A DNA stretch of 64,000 nt from Pempheris klunzingeri (taxonomy: Eukaryota > Chordata > Actinopteri > Acropomatiformes > Pempheridae). The notes beneath the pieces are model-generated. The model made no database searches and had not been told where the DNA came from. It saw nothing but the letters and a program-made list of their open reading frames with translations. Location: NCBI RefSeq assembly GCF_042242105.1, contig NC_092034.1:3185644-3249643 (forward strand), given 5' to 3'. The translations under genes were made by a program, and so were the position numbers. This document shows, piece by piece, positions 1-11,310 of this stretch. The stretch's first letter is position 1; each line of letters starts with the position of its first letter.

Positions 1-1
1 G

Positions 2-544
2 TGCTACACCACAGACAGCGATGACTATGATTACTGTGGAGTTATCCTTCCTGGAGAATGCAGGTATTCTGAGCCACGCCGCAGCAAACTGCAACCTAAA
101 AAAAAAACAAACACAAGACAGGTGATCTGTACTAGGGAGGACAACAACCAGAGAAGAGTGACCACTTTCACAGCAGAAGATGCTCAGCAACACATATTAG
201 AACCTACCAAAAAGTTACGCAACGAAGCATTAGATTTAATAAACCAGTGGGACAACCAGGGCTTAGGCATCCAGGCCAGATCCAACTTGATCACGTCAGA
301 TAACCTTCGCATTGACCTACAGGGATTGATTAACAGGAATAATCAGCAGTATTACAACCTGCAAATCCAGAGGAATGTGCCACGCAGTAACAGACAACCC
401 ACCACTCTGGCACAGATTATAGTTCCTCTTGACACTTCACCTGAGTACATGCGTGAGGCCTTCAGGGAGAGTTTACAGCGCCAGGCCAGGATTTTCTTGG
501 AAGTATCTGTAACTACAATGCCAGGCCGAAATGTTTGTAGGTGA
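2..544 (+). CDS. Cys-rich six-module secreted protein, copy 1 (3' part only, cut by window start)
   Basis: The window opens inside module 6 of this gene, at the Cys codon after the conserved Trp, and the frame stays open to a TGA at 542-544. The encoded part holds the end of module 6, the basic stretch RRSKL and the whole C-terminal domain (from VICTRED to GRNVCR). It looks identical to the matching part of copy 2 at 5521-6063. Like copy 2 it stops three codons early: TGA stands where copy 3 has TGG (Trp) followed by Arg-Asn. The signal peptide and modules 1-5 should lie to the left of the window. The function is unknown. It belongs to the same tandem family as the genes at 4774, 9313 and 18262. 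Confidence 0.85.
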   Translation, partial: CYTTDSDDYDYCGVILPGECRYSEPRRSKLQPKKKTNTRQVICTREDNNQRRVTTFTAEDAQQHILEPTKKLRNEALDLINQWDNQGLGIQARSNLITSDNLRIDLQGLINRNNQQYYNLQIQRNVPRSNRQPTTLAQIIVPLDTSPEYMREAFRESLQRQARIFLEVSVTTMPGRNVCR

Positions 545-879
545 CGTAACTGACATACCTGTAGCGTGTTGACCTCAAACACGTGGCGCCATAATTAACA
601 TGCCATGAGTCAGATTAATGTTTGAGTGTAAACTGCATTTAATACAACAATAGCTAGTTGGCCGCTTGTCTGTTATTGACCACATATACACAGCTGTGTT
701 CCCTTTCCTATAGTCTAGGAAGGTTTTTGCAAAATCCTGTTTGAACCAATCAATCAGTTATCTGCCATTTTGATTTTATCATTCATGTATTCATTTATGT
801 TTATCCTTAATCATTTATGCATGTTGGGTTTTACTTTCATTTATGCAGTTGATAACATACTTGGTGCATAGAAGTCATC

Positions 880-885
880 AATAAA
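880..885 (+). terminator. Polyadenylation signal of copy 1
   Basis: AATAAA lies about 340 bases after the stop codon and is followed by a GT-rich stretch (tgttgtggtggtttgtgtg) that fits a downstream cleavage element. The same signal occurs at the same distance behind every copy. Confidence 0.7.
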
Positions 886-2452
886 GCCTTGTCAAAGAAT
901 CTGTTGTGGTGGTTTGTGTGCATAAAGAAATTGGTGACTGGTTGGTTCAGCTGATACAGTGGTGCAGTGACGCTCGTGTGTCTGAGAGAGAGAAAGAGAG
1001 ATAAAGGGAAATATGTGAATTGCGACAACACATAACTGAAATGCATTGGGTATCTGACTGCATGCAGAGAAGGATGTGACCCTTGGCATTCAAGTTGGGT
1101 TTGAGCACATGCAGGCAGCAAGCAGACGTGTTGAGACAGACAAACCTGATAAAGCAATGTGAACGCCAAACTACACCTGATGGTCCAACTGAACTGAAGA
1201 GAAAAGCATGGTGAGCAGATTAAAGTCATTTTTGAGTAAACACTAAAATAAGGTGGAGAATTAGCCCGAACTGAAGTTGTGAAATAAGAAATATTAGAAA
1301 TAGGGTCAGGTATTCGTTCAACTATTTTCAATTGACAAAAAATCCCCCACCCACTACAATTACAGAGTGAAACACGTTCTGTTTGATATCAAAGAGATAA
1401 ACCTCTGTGTGTACATGTGTGCTGTGCTTCTTCTTAGATTTCCAATCACTCCTTGCCAAACTGTTCAACTATCCTACCCTTCTCACACATCCATCCATTT
1501 TCTATATCATATATCCATTTGCAATTTATCAGTCAGGGGTCCCATGTCTGGCAGTGGCCTCCAAATCTCTGACACTTGCTCCTCACACTTACCTGGCAGG
1601 AGAGATACCATGATCAAGAAGGTGGTTCACCGAGGACGAGGCTCGGCCATTGCACCCTTGTTGTGCAAATGATTTGTACTTAGTGATCCTAGACGTATTG
1701 TTAATCACATTGTGGGAGAACTGGGAGGCTTCCCTCTCAGTAAAAACACACACATTCACATTGACTGGATAAAGCTTGACAGACATTTCTTTACCAAAAT
1801 ATTTCCTAATTTCTTCTCTCCTCGCATGATTTTCTTCTCCATGCATGTCTCCATGCAATCCCGCTGACAGGTACTAAGATGCCAGGAAAAGACGCAGGTG
1901 AGGCAAACTTGTATGCGATTAAGAGACTTGGGGTGCACCCAGAGTGAGGTTATCAGCTTGTGAGGTTATCAGCACTGCTGATTGTTGTCCAGCAGCATGC
2001 TAGATGTTTGCTGAGAGTTGTAGACTCATTTTTTTGGTTATGGTCAGTAAAAGTCAGAGCTCTTGAAAAGAAAACTTCTTGCTTGACCGATGCTGCTCAT
2101 TTCTCCGTCATGCTTTACACCTCAATATCTCTGGCTCTCATCCTGTTTGTGAGGGTTCACCACTATCACCACTATCATCTTACAAATACTGAGTTGCCTC
2201 TTCAACACATTAACTTCTGTTAAAGGTGAAATAATTGAAAAAAAATTGTGATTTGAAGAAGGCCCAATTTCATAAAGAAAAACAACAGAAAGAAAAAAGG
2301 CACCAATAAATAAGTGCAGGTTAAAATGAAGCACTTTTCTGTACAAAACATGCAGAAAATCCCAGTGGAGCATGAAACTCACAGACTGAATATAGTGTCT
2401 TATTTAAAACTCATATTGTTCTCTTCTTTCTCCTCTACTATCCTCTCTCCAG
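886..2452. other. Spacer between copy 1 and its relic 5' exon
   Basis: I see no credible gene here. Open frames on either strand recur unchanged in the 5520-8279 duplicate and have no protein-like features. The part from about 1985 to 2450 resembles the stretch just upstream of the functional genes (for example 4340-4761), including a pyrimidine-rich run ending in CTCTCTCCAG. It therefore looks like a second, degenerate copy of the gene's 5' flank. Confidence 0.6.
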
Positions 2453-2594
2453 ACTCTTCACACTGTCACTCGCACTACACATATTAAACTCTCCTACTTG
2501 GACCCACACAAAAACGTCAGAAAGAGGGATGTGTTTTGAGCAGAAAAGTGGTTTTTACACAAAACTTGTTTAGTTGGAAAAATGTCCTGAATAA
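2453..2594 (+). pseudogene. Relic 5' coding end of the Cys-rich gene, start codon deleted
   Basis: After the splice-acceptor-like CTCTCTCCAG at 2443-2452 the sequence continues ACTCTTCACACTGTCACTCG. In functional copies this lies 29 bases further on, after the start codon. The missing 29 bases are bounded by AG on both sides, which suggests a small microhomology deletion that removed the ATG. Soon after, homology to the signal-peptide codons stops and unrelated sequence follows. The same relic occurs at 7972, and a version that kept its ATG is at 13632. Confidence 0.7.
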
Positions 2595-3224
2595 ACATTA
2601 GTCTGTAAGGATCCAGCCGACTATCTGCAGCACCAAATGATCCTCTTCCGCCACTCCCTCAGCGTCTGCTTTGGGCTCCCACAGGACGCCCGCTGCTCTG
2701 GATAATCTACAGGAAATGTGAGATGCTTTAATTGAAACTACTTTTCACCAGAGAAATATTTCTTTTTTCTTATTCTATCCTCTAACATTTATTTTTTTCA
2801 ATCAATTTGATATAGATGGAAGATAAGTAGATAGCAGTGACGTGTGGTGAGGTTGTTATTGTTTTTCTTTTTTACTTTTCATGATGACAGGTGAGGCTCT
2901 TCTGTCCTGCCTCCTGAATGAATAAACAAACAAAGATCTGCGGGCGTTTCTCTCTCAGACTCTCAGCAACAACATATTCTGTGTGAAAGTGCAGCAGTGC
3001 TTCAGAGGAGCAGACACGTTTCCATTGTAAGTACACAATGTTAACTTTGTTAAATAATTTGAAATGATTTATACGAGTCCATCTTTTGCTTTTTAGTTGA
3101 TTTTTATAAAGCATTTGACTGTAAGGAGACAAGTTTGTGCTGGTATAGGAGTGAAATAAGGCTGCTTTTTTAGACACAAGTAGCGTTGATCAAGTATTCA
3201 ATGAGGTTCAGTTTGAAGTTGAAT

Positions 3225-3225
3225 A

Positions 3226-3263
<38 letters not shown>

Positions 3264-3275
3264 CGTATATATATA
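3225..3275. repeat. (TG)n(TA)n microsatellite
   Basis: A run of TG dinucleotides passes into TA dinucleotides. The matching place in the next unit (about 8751-8767) keeps only a short TA run. Confidence 0.9.
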
Positions 3276-3436
3276 AGTAGTCTTGTAGTAGTTGTAGATG
3301 TGTTGTTACGAAATACTAACATTGTTTATTATAAAAACTGTCCGATACTGTTAAGATGGGAAATTGAGTTTCAACAAAAAAGAAGAATAAGGGAATCTCA
3401 AACTTTTATTTTTCTAAAAGTGCACACTTTATCTTA

Positions 3437-4365
3437 AGATGCACGCTTTTTCTCTCTATTGTGATCTCTATGTTTGAATACAGCTCTTACTTCAGGCTAC
3501 TTGAAGTGTAGAAAAGAGCATTGATTCTTGAGGAAACGTCCTCAAACCTCTGAGCGCTCATGCACTAAACATTGCTACTCACTGACTGCCCTACCTCTCC
3601 AGGGGACACAAGCTACACAGACAGCAAGATAAGAAATAAAAGCAAGAAGCTTAAGCATAAATGCTGCCATGTTTTGACACTCACAGTCTGTATTCCCTGA
3701 GATATTTGCCAAAGCAAAGGTTCCTATACACAGTAGGTTCAAATAAGGACGTGAAAATAACATGCATATGTGACAGGAGCTGGTGTTTTTGTCCTCAAGC
3801 AGGGCAAAGTTATCTTTCATGCATTTCATTACATATTATTAAAGTGCGGATTGTAAAGCTTTAAAATCATGTGTCATACACTGAAAACAGTTCAAGACGA
3901 TATGCTTTTTTGAATGATGGCACCACTAAAATCAAGGAGCACAATAAAATCCACTCTCACAGGCAGTTAATGGGCTGCAACAACAGCTGGTTAACTCCAT
4001 CCCCAACTACTCCCTCACTTCACTACTTATTATTATCTGTGATTGGGGAGGTTACCCACACAAACTTACAGGACTGACATGTTTAAACCGTGGCTGAAAC
4101 AAAACTAAGTAAACACTAGCAAATGAATCAAAAGATGCCAGGCAAACTCCACTGTCATCATGCACCCAAAACCTGGCTACCTTGCTTTAGTGACCCTAAA
4201 AGTAATGTTAATCATATTGTGGGAGAACTGGGAGGCTTAACTCTCAATAAAAAAACACACACATACACATTGACTGGATAAAGCTTGACAGACATTTCTT
4301 TACCAAAATATTTCCTAATTTCCCCTCCAGCAGCATGCTCGATGTTTGGTGAGAGTTGTAGACTC
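3437..4365. other. Spacer segment present before copies 2 and 4 but missing before copy 3
   Basis: In the unit upstream of copy 3 the sequence runs straight from the equivalent of ~3436 to the equivalent of ~4366 (junction near 8936), so about 0.93 kb is absent there. A close relative of this segment is found at 17022-17930 upstream of copy 4. No gene is apparent in it. Confidence 0.7.
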
Positions 4366-4773
4366 ATTTTTTTGGTTATGGTCAGGAAAAGTCAGAGCTC
4401 TTGAAAAAAAAACTTCTTGCTTGACCGATGCTGCTCATTTCTCCGTCATGCTTTACACCTCAATATCTCTGGCTTTCATCCTGTTTGTGAGGGTTCACCA
4501 CTATCACCACTATCATCTTACAAACACTGAGCTGCCTCTTCAACACATTAACTTCTGTTAAAGGTGAAATAATTGAAAAGAAAATAGTGATTTGAAGAAG
4601 ACCCAATTTCATAAAGAAAAAACAACAGAAAGAAAAAATGCACCAATAAATAAGTGCAGGTTAAAATGAGGCACTTTTCCCAGTGAAGCATGAAACTCAC
4701 AGACTGAATACGGTGTCTTATTTAAAACTCTTTTCTTTTTCCTCTCCTATCCTCTCTCCAGTCCAAAGCTGAA

Positions 4774-6063
4774 ATGGCAAATCAAAGGAGACTCTTCACA
4801 CTGTCACTCACTTGGATCCTATTCTTCTCACCATGGCCCATCTCTGGACAAATGCACTTCAGCCACCTTGGGACAAAATGCTCTGACGACTGTCAGGTTC
4901 ATGGCACCAAGTACCAGTGCACAGCACTCAAGACAGACGGCAAAGAAGCACTGCAATACTGCTCACCTAAGAAGAACATGGACTACCGCGGATATGAGTG
5001 CATTGACTGCTGTCAGAAGAATGGCTATGGCTACTACTGGTGTCAAACAGCGGCAAACTGGGGATACTGTGGAGATGTGGTAGAGGACTCAGTGCATTAC
5101 TCCTCCGAGTATGATGTGCCGTGTTATGATGGCTGTGAAAAGCGAGGTTATGAGTACAACTGGTGCCACACCAACATGGGGTGGGATTACTGCTCAACAA
5201 GAAAGAATGTTGCTTCTAAAGGCCAAGTCTGTCGCAGTGATTATCCCTGTGACAAACGTGGAAAAAAATACTTCTGGTGTTACTTGGAGGGAGGAGGTTG
5301 GGACTACTGTGGACGAGTGGAGCCAAAGGCAATGATTCATCAAACTTACAAGCTCAAAGAATGCATTGATGAATGTCAGTATGATAAGTCTGAAGAATAC
5401 TTCTGGTGCCACACTCAAAATGGCTGGGACTACTGCTCACCTCTACCAGACGTCACCTACAAAGGTGAGGACTGTCGCCCAGATCACAAGTGTGAAACCC
5501 ATGGCTACAGCTACAACTGGTGCTACACCACAGACAGCGATGACTATGATTACTGTGGAGTTATCCTTCCTGGAGAATGCAGGTATTCTGAGCCACGCCG
5601 CAGCAAACTGCAACCTAAAAAAAAAACAAACACAAGACAGGTGATCTGTACTAGGGAGGACAACAACCAGAGAAGAGTGACCACTTTCACAGCAGAAGAT
5701 GCTCAGCAACACATATTAGAACCTACCAAAAAGTTACGCAACGAAGCATTAGATTTAATAAACCAGTGGGACAACCAGGGCTTAGGCATCCAGGCCAGAT
5801 CCAACTTGATCACGTCAGATAACCTTCGCATTGACCTACAGGGATTGATTAACAGGAATAATCAGCAGTATTACAACCTGCAAATCCAGAGGAATGTGCC
5901 ACGCAGTAACAGACAACCCACCACTCTGGCACAGATTATAGTTCCTCTTGACACTTCACCTGAGTACATGCGTGAGGCCTTCAGGGAGAGTTTACAGCGC
6001 CAGGCCAGGATTTTCTTGGAAGTATCTGTAACTACAATGCCAGGCCGAAATGTTTGTAGGTGA
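4774..6063 (+). CDS. Cys-rich six-module secreted protein, copy 2 (complete, 429 aa)
   Basis: The CDS is one exon. The ATG sits 12 bases after a strong acceptor (pyrimidine tract plus CAG ending at 4761), so an upstream non-coding exon is likely. Residues 1-25 form a signal peptide with hydrophobic core LSLTWILFF. Six modules follow (about residues 36-70, 75-110, 115-150, 153-185, 197-230, 234-265). Most show Cys, Cys, Gly, Tyr-x-Trp-Cys-x-Thr and Trp-Asp-Tyr-Cys, like the end of a kringle or fibronectin-II domain but without the first half. Residues 275-279 read RRSKL. The rest (about 290-429) is an unrecognised domain with few Cys. A secreted or extracellular role is inferred; the biochemical function is unknown. 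Compared with copies 3 and 4, the basic site has lost its last Arg and the protein ends three residues earlier. Confidence 0.88.
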   Translation: MANQRRLFTLSLTWILFFSPWPISGQMHFSHLGTKCSDDCQVHGTKYQCTALKTDGKEALQYCSPKKNMDYRGYECIDCCQKNGYGYYWCQTAANWGYCGDVVEDSVHYSSEYDVPCYDGCEKRGYEYNWCHTNMGWDYCSTRKNVASKGQVCRSDYPCDKRGKKYFWCYLEGGGWDYCGRVEPKAMIHQTYKLKECIDECQYDKSEEYFWCHTQNGWDYCSPLPDVTYKGEDCRPDHKCETHGYSYNWCYTTDSDDYDYCGVILPGECRYSEPRRSKLQPKKKTNTRQVICTREDNNQRRVTTFTAEDAQQHILEPTKKLRNEALDLINQWDNQGLGIQARSNLITSDNLRIDLQGLINRNNQQYYNLQIQRNVPRSNRQPTTLAQIIVPLDTSPEYMREAFRESLQRQARIFLEVSVTTMPGRNVCR

Positions 6064-6398
6064 CGTAACTGACATACCTGTAGCGTGTTGACCTCAAACA
6101 CGTGGCGCCATAATTAACATGCCATGAGTCAGATTAATGTTTGAGTGTAAACTGCATTTAATACAACAATAGCTAGTTGGCCGCTTGTCTGTTATTGACC
6201 ACATATACACAGCTGTGTTCCCTTTCCTATAGTCTAGGAAGGTTTTTGCAAAATCCTGTTTGAACCAATCAATCAGTTATCTGCCATTTTGATTTTATCA
6301 CTCATTTATTCATTTATGTTTATCCTTAATCATTTATGCATGTTGGGTTTTACTTTCATTTATGCAGTTGATAACATACTTGGTGCATAGAAGTCATC

Positions 6399-6404
6399 AA
6401 TAAA
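6399..6404 (+). terminator. Polyadenylation signal of copy 2
   Basis: AATAAA occurs 336 bases after the stop codon, with the same GT-rich downstream stretch as in copy 1. Confidence 0.7.
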
Positions 6405-7971
6405 GCCTTGTCAAAGAATCTGTTGTGGTGGTTTGTGTGCATAAAGAAATTGGTGACTGGTTGGTTCAGCTGATACAGTGGTGCAGTGACGCTCGTGTGT
6501 CTGAGAGAGAGAAAGAGAGATAAAGGGAAATATGTGAATTGCGACAACACATAACTGAAATGCATTGGGTATCTGACTGCATGCAGAGAAGGATGTGACC
6601 CTTGGCATTCAAGTTGGGTTTGAGCACATGCAGGCAGCAAGCAGACGTGTTGAGACAGACAAACCTGATAAAGCAATGTGAACGCCAAACTACACCTGAT
6701 GGTCCAACTGAACTGAAGAGAAAAGCATGGTGAGCAGATTAAAGTCATTTTTGAGTAAACACTAAAATAAGGTGGAGAATTAGCCCGAACTGAAGTTGTG
6801 AAATAAGAAATATTAGAAATAGGGTCAGGTATTCGTTCAACTATTTTCAATTGACAAAAAATCCCCCACCCACTACAATTACAGAGTGAAACACGTTCTG
6901 TTTGATATCAAAGAGATAAACCTCTGTGTGTACATGTGTGCTGTGCTTCTTCTTAGATTTCCAATCACTCCTTGCCAAACTGTTCAACTATCCTACCCTT
7001 CTCACACATCCATCCATTTTCTATATCATATATCCATTTGCAATTTATCAGTCAGGGGTCCCATGTCTGGCAGTGGCCTCCAAATCTCTGACACTTGCTC
7101 CTCACACTTACCTGGCAGGAGAGATACCATGATCAAGAAGGTGGTTCACCGAGGACGAGGCTCGGCCATTGCACCCTTGTTGTGCAAATGATTTGTACTT
7201 AGTGATCCTAGACGTATTGTTAATCACATTGTGGGAGAACTGGGAGGCTTCCCTCTCAGTAAAAACACACACATTCACATTGACTGGATAAAGCTTGACA
7301 GACATTTCTTTACCAAAATATTTCCTAATTTCTTCTCTCCTCGCATGATTTTCTTCTCCATGCATGTCTCCATGCAATCCCGCTGACAGGTACTAAGATG
7401 CCAGGAAAAGACGCAGGTGAGGCAAACTTGTATGCGATTAAGAGACTTGGGGTGCACCCAGAGTGAGGTTATCAGCTTGTGAGGTTATCAGCACTGCTGA
7501 TTGTTGTCCAGCAGCATGCTAGATGTTTGCTGAGAGTTGTAGACTCATTTTTTTGGTTATGGTCAGTAAAAGTCAGAGCTCTTGAAAAGAAAACTTCTTG
7601 CTTGACCGATGCTGCTCATTTCTCCGTCATGCTTTACACCTCAATATCTCTGGCTCTCATCCTGTTTGTGAGGGTTCACCACTATCACCACTATCATCTT
7701 ACAAATACTGAGTTGCCTCTTCAACACATTAACTTCTGTTAAAGGTGAAATAATTGAAAAAAAATTGTGATTTGAAGAAGGCCCAATTTCATAAAGAAAA
7801 ACAACAGAAAGAAAAAAGGCACCAATAAATAAGTGCAGGTTAAAATGAAGCACTTTTCTGTACAAAACATGCAGAAAATCCCAGTGGAGCATGAAACTCA
7901 CAGACTGAATATAGTGTCTTATTTAAAACTCATATTGTTCTCTTCTTTCTCCTCTACTATCCTCTCTCCAG
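6405..7971. other. Spacer after copy 2
   Basis: This is the duplicate of 886-2452. No gene is seen. It ends in the degenerate gene-like 5' flank and acceptor in front of the relic exon. Confidence 0.6.
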
Positions 7972-8113
7972 ACTCTTCACACTGTCACTCGCACTACACA
8001 TATTAAACTCTCCTACTTGGACCCACACAAAAACGTCAGAAAGAGGGATGTGTTTTGAGCAGAAAAGTGGTTTTTACACAAAACTTGTTTAGTTGGAAAA
8101 ATGTCCTGAATAA
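7972..8113 (+). pseudogene. Relic 5' coding end (duplicate of 2453-2594)
   Basis: It carries the same 29-base loss of the start codon and the same downstream divergence as the relic at 2453, so it was copied along with the duplication arm. Confidence 0.7.
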
Positions 8114-8279
8114 ACATTAGTCTGTAAGGATCCAGCCGACTATCTGCAGCACCAAATGATCCTCTTCCGCCACTCCCTCAGCGTCTGCTTTGGGCTCCCA
8201 CAGGACGCCCGCTGCTCTGGATAATCTACAGGAAATGTGAGATGCTTTAATTGAAACTACTTTTCACCAGAGAAATATT

Positions 8280-9312
8280 TGTTTTTTCTTATTCTATCCT
8301 CTAACATTTATTTTTTTCAATCAATTTGATATAGATGGAAGATAAGTAGATAGCAGTGATGTGCGGTGAGGTTCTTATTGTTTTTATTTTCTACTTTTCA
8401 TGATGACAGGTGAGGCTCTTCTGTCCTGCCTCCTGAATGAATAAACAAACAAAGATCTGAGGGTGTTTCTCTCTCAGACTCTCAGCAACAACATATTCTG
8501 TGTGAAACTGCAGCAGTGCTTCAGAGGAGCAGACACGTTTCCATTGTAAGTACACAATGCTGTTTTTGTTAACTTTGTTAAATAATTTGAAATGATTTAT
8601 ACGAGTCCATCTTTTGCTTTTTAGTTGATTTTTATAAAGCATTTGACCGTAAGGAGACAAGTTTGTGCTGGTATGGGAGTAAAATAAGGCTGCTTTTTTA
8701 GACACAAGTAGTGTTGATCAAGTATTCAATGAGGTTCAGTTTGAAGTTGAACATATATATATATATGTAGTCTTGTGGTAGTTGTAGATGTGTTGTTACG
8801 AAATACTAACATTGTTTATTATAAAAATTGTCTGATACTGTTAAGATGTGAAATTGAGTTCCAACAAAAAAGAAGAATAAGGGAATCTCACGCGTTTTTT
8901 TTTCTAAAAGTGCACACTTTATCTTAATCTAATTTTTTTGGTTATGGTCAGGAAAAGTCAGAGCTCTTGAAAAGAAAACTTCTTGCTTGACCGATGCTGC
9001 TCATTTCTCCGTCATGCTTTACACCTCAATATCTCTGGCTTTCATCCTGTTTGTGAGGGTTCACCACTATCATCTTACAAACACTGAGCTGCCTCTTCAA
9101 CACATTAACTTCTGTTAAAGGTGAAATAATTGAAAAAAATAGTGATTTGGAGAAGGCACAATTTCATAAAGAAAAAATGCACCAATAAATAAGTGCAGGT
9201 TAAAATGAGGCACTTTTCCCAGTGAAGCATGAAACTCACAGACTGAATACGGTGTCTTATTTAAAACTCTCTTCTTTTTCCTCTCCTATCCTCTCTCCAG
9301 TCCAAACCTGAA
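8280..9312. other. 5' flank of copy 3
   Basis: This corresponds to the flank of copy 2 but is about 0.9 kb shorter, with the deletion junction near 8936. The last ~370 bases before the gene closely resemble the copy 2 flank and end in the acceptor CTCTCTCCAG at 9291-9300. No other gene is seen. Confidence 0.65.
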
Positions 9313-10605
9313 ATGGCAAATCAAAGGAGACTCTTCACACTGTCACTCACTTGGATCCTATTCTTCTCACCATGGCCCATCTCTGGACGAATGCACTTCA
9401 GCCACCTTGGGACAAAATGCTCTGGCGACTGTCAGGTTCATGGCACCAAGTACCAGTGCACAGTACTCAAGACAGATGGCAAAGAAGCACTGCAATACTG
9501 CTCACCTAAGAAGGACGTGGACTACCGCGGATACAAGTGCATTGACTGCTGTCAGAAGAATGGCTATGGCTTCTACTGGTGTCAAACAGCATCAAACTGG
9601 GGATACTGTGGAGATGTGGTAGAGGACTCAATGCATTACTCCTCCAAGTATGATGTGCCGTGTTATGATGGCTGTGAAAAGCGAGGTTCTGAGTCCAACT
9701 GGTGCCACACCAAGAAGGGGTGGGATTACTGCTCAACAAGAAAGAATGTTGCTTCTAAAGGCCAAGTCTGTCGCAGTGATTATCCCTGTGCCAAACGTGG
9801 AAAAAAGTACTTCTGGTGTTACTTGGAGGGAGGAGGCTGGGACTACTGTGGACGAGTGGAGCCAAAGGCAATGATTCATCAAACTTACAAGCTCAAAGAA
9901 TGCATTGATGAATGTCAGTATCATAAGTCTGGAAAATACTTCAGGTGTCACACTCAAAATGGCTGGGACTACTGCTCACCTCTACCAGACGTCACCTACA
10001 AAGGTGAGGACTGTCGCCCAAATCACAAGTGCGAAACCCATGGCTACAGCTACAACTGGTGCTACACAAAAGACAGCTATGATTACTGTGGAGTTATCCT
10101 TCCTAGAGAATGCAGGTATTCTGAGCCACGCCGCAGCAAACGGCAACCCAATAAAACACCTAAGGCAAGACAGGTGATCTGTACTAAGGAGGACAACAAC
10201 CAGAGAAGAGTGACCACTTTCACAGCAGAAGATGCTCAGCGACAGATATTAGAACCTACCAAAAAGTTACGCAATGAAGCTTTAGATTTAATAAACCGGT
10301 GGAACAACCAGGGCTTAGGCAGCCAGGCCAGATCCAACTTGATCACGTCAGATAACCTTCGCATTGACCTACAGGGATTGATTAACAGGAATGATCAAGG
10401 GTTTTACAACCTGCAGATCCAGAGGAATGTGCCACGCAGTAGCGGACAATCCACCACTCTGGCACAGATTATAGTTCCTCTTGACACTTCACCTGAGTAC
10501 ATGCGTGAGGCCTTCAGGGAGAGTTTACAGCGCCGGGCCAGGATTTTCTTGGAAGTAACTGAAACTACAATGCCAGGCCGAAATGTTTGTAGGTGGCGTA
10601 ACTGA
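9313..10605 (+). CDS. Cys-rich six-module secreted protein, copy 3 (complete, 430 aa)
   Basis: It has the same single-exon plan as copy 2: signal peptide, six modules, basic site and C-terminal domain. The ATG lies 12 bases after the acceptor at 9299-9300. The basic site is RRSKRQ, a good match to the proprotein-convertase consensus R-x-K/R-R, so cleavage into a modular N-terminal part and a C-terminal part is plausible. In module 5 the usual Trp before Cys is Arg (YFRC), while the Cys spacing is intact. The protein ends CRWRN because TGG stands where copies 1 and 2 have TGA. A secreted location is inferred; the function is unknown. Confidence 0.88.
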   Translation: MANQRRLFTLSLTWILFFSPWPISGRMHFSHLGTKCSGDCQVHGTKYQCTVLKTDGKEALQYCSPKKDVDYRGYKCIDCCQKNGYGFYWCQTASNWGYCGDVVEDSMHYSSKYDVPCYDGCEKRGSESNWCHTKKGWDYCSTRKNVASKGQVCRSDYPCAKRGKKYFWCYLEGGGWDYCGRVEPKAMIHQTYKLKECIDECQYHKSGKYFRCHTQNGWDYCSPLPDVTYKGEDCRPNHKCETHGYSYNWCYTKDSYDYCGVILPRECRYSEPRRSKRQPNKTPKARQVICTKEDNNQRRVTTFTAEDAQRQILEPTKKLRNEALDLINRWNNQGLGSQARSNLITSDNLRIDLQGLINRNDQGFYNLQIQRNVPRSSGQSTTLAQIIVPLDTSPEYMREAFRESLQRRARIFLEVTETTMPGRNVCRWRN

Positions 10606-10938
10606 CATACCTGTAGCGTGTTGACCTCAAACATGTGGCGCCATACCTAACAAACGAGAGGTCATGTGTCAGGTTAATGTTTGAGTGTAAACTGCATTTA
10701 ATACAACAATAGCTAGTTGGCCGCTTGTCTGTCATTGATGACATATACACAGCTGTGTTCCCTTTCCTATAGTCTAGGAAGGTTTTTGCAAAATCCTGTT
10801 TAAATCAATCAATCAGTTATCTGCCATTTTGATTTTACCATTCATGTATTCATTTATGTTTATCCTTAATCATTTATGCATGTTGGGTTTTACTTTCATT
10901 TATGCAGTTGATAACATACTTGGTGCATAGAAGTCATC

Positions 10939-10944
10939 AATAAA
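10939..10944 (+). terminator. Polyadenylation signal of copy 3
   Basis: AATAAA in the conserved context CATCAATAAAGCCTTG, about 330 bases past the stop codon. Confidence 0.7.
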
Positions 10945-11310
10945 GCCTTGTTAAAGAATCTGTTCCGGTGGTTTGTGTGCATAAAGAAATTGGTGACTGG
11001 TTGGTTCAGCTGATACAGTGGTGCAGTGACACTCGTGTGTCTGAGAGAGAGAAAGAGAGATAAAAGGAAATATGTGAATTGCGACAACACATAACTGAAA
11101 TGCGTTGGGTATCTGACTGCATGCAGAGAAGGATGTGACCCATGCAGGCAGCAAGCAGACGTGTTGAGACAGACAAACCTGATAAAACAATGTGAACGCC
11201 AAACTACACCTGATGGTCCAACTGAACTGAAGAGAAAAGCATGGTGAGCAGATTAAAGTCATTTTTGAGTAAACACTAAAATAAGGTGGAGAATTTGCCC
11301 GAACTGAAGT

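Larger units (their letters stand above)
1..2760 (+). repeat. Left arm of a near-identical 5519-bp-spaced duplication
   Basis: This stretch matches 5520-8279 base for base apart from a couple of substitutions near 783-788. It spans the 3' part of the Cys-rich gene, its 3' UTR and the spacer including the relic 5' exon. From about 2761 the two arms start to differ often (substitutions, short indels and a ~0.9-kb length difference), so the identity has a sharp right edge. The left edge is outside the window. Confidence 0.9.
5520..8279 (+). repeat. Right arm of the 5519-bp-spaced duplication
   Basis: This is the partner of 1-2760. It contains the 3' part of copy 2, its poly(A) signal, and the spacer with the relic 5' exon. 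The near-perfect match implies very recent duplication or gene conversion, or an assembly duplicate. Confidence 0.9.

Noticed and set aside
837-1331. 164-codon minus-strand frame, repeated at 6356-6850
   Set aside because: It lies in the 3' UTR and spacer, is conserved only because the whole segment is duplicated, is frameshifted in the copy 3 spacer, and has no domain-like features.
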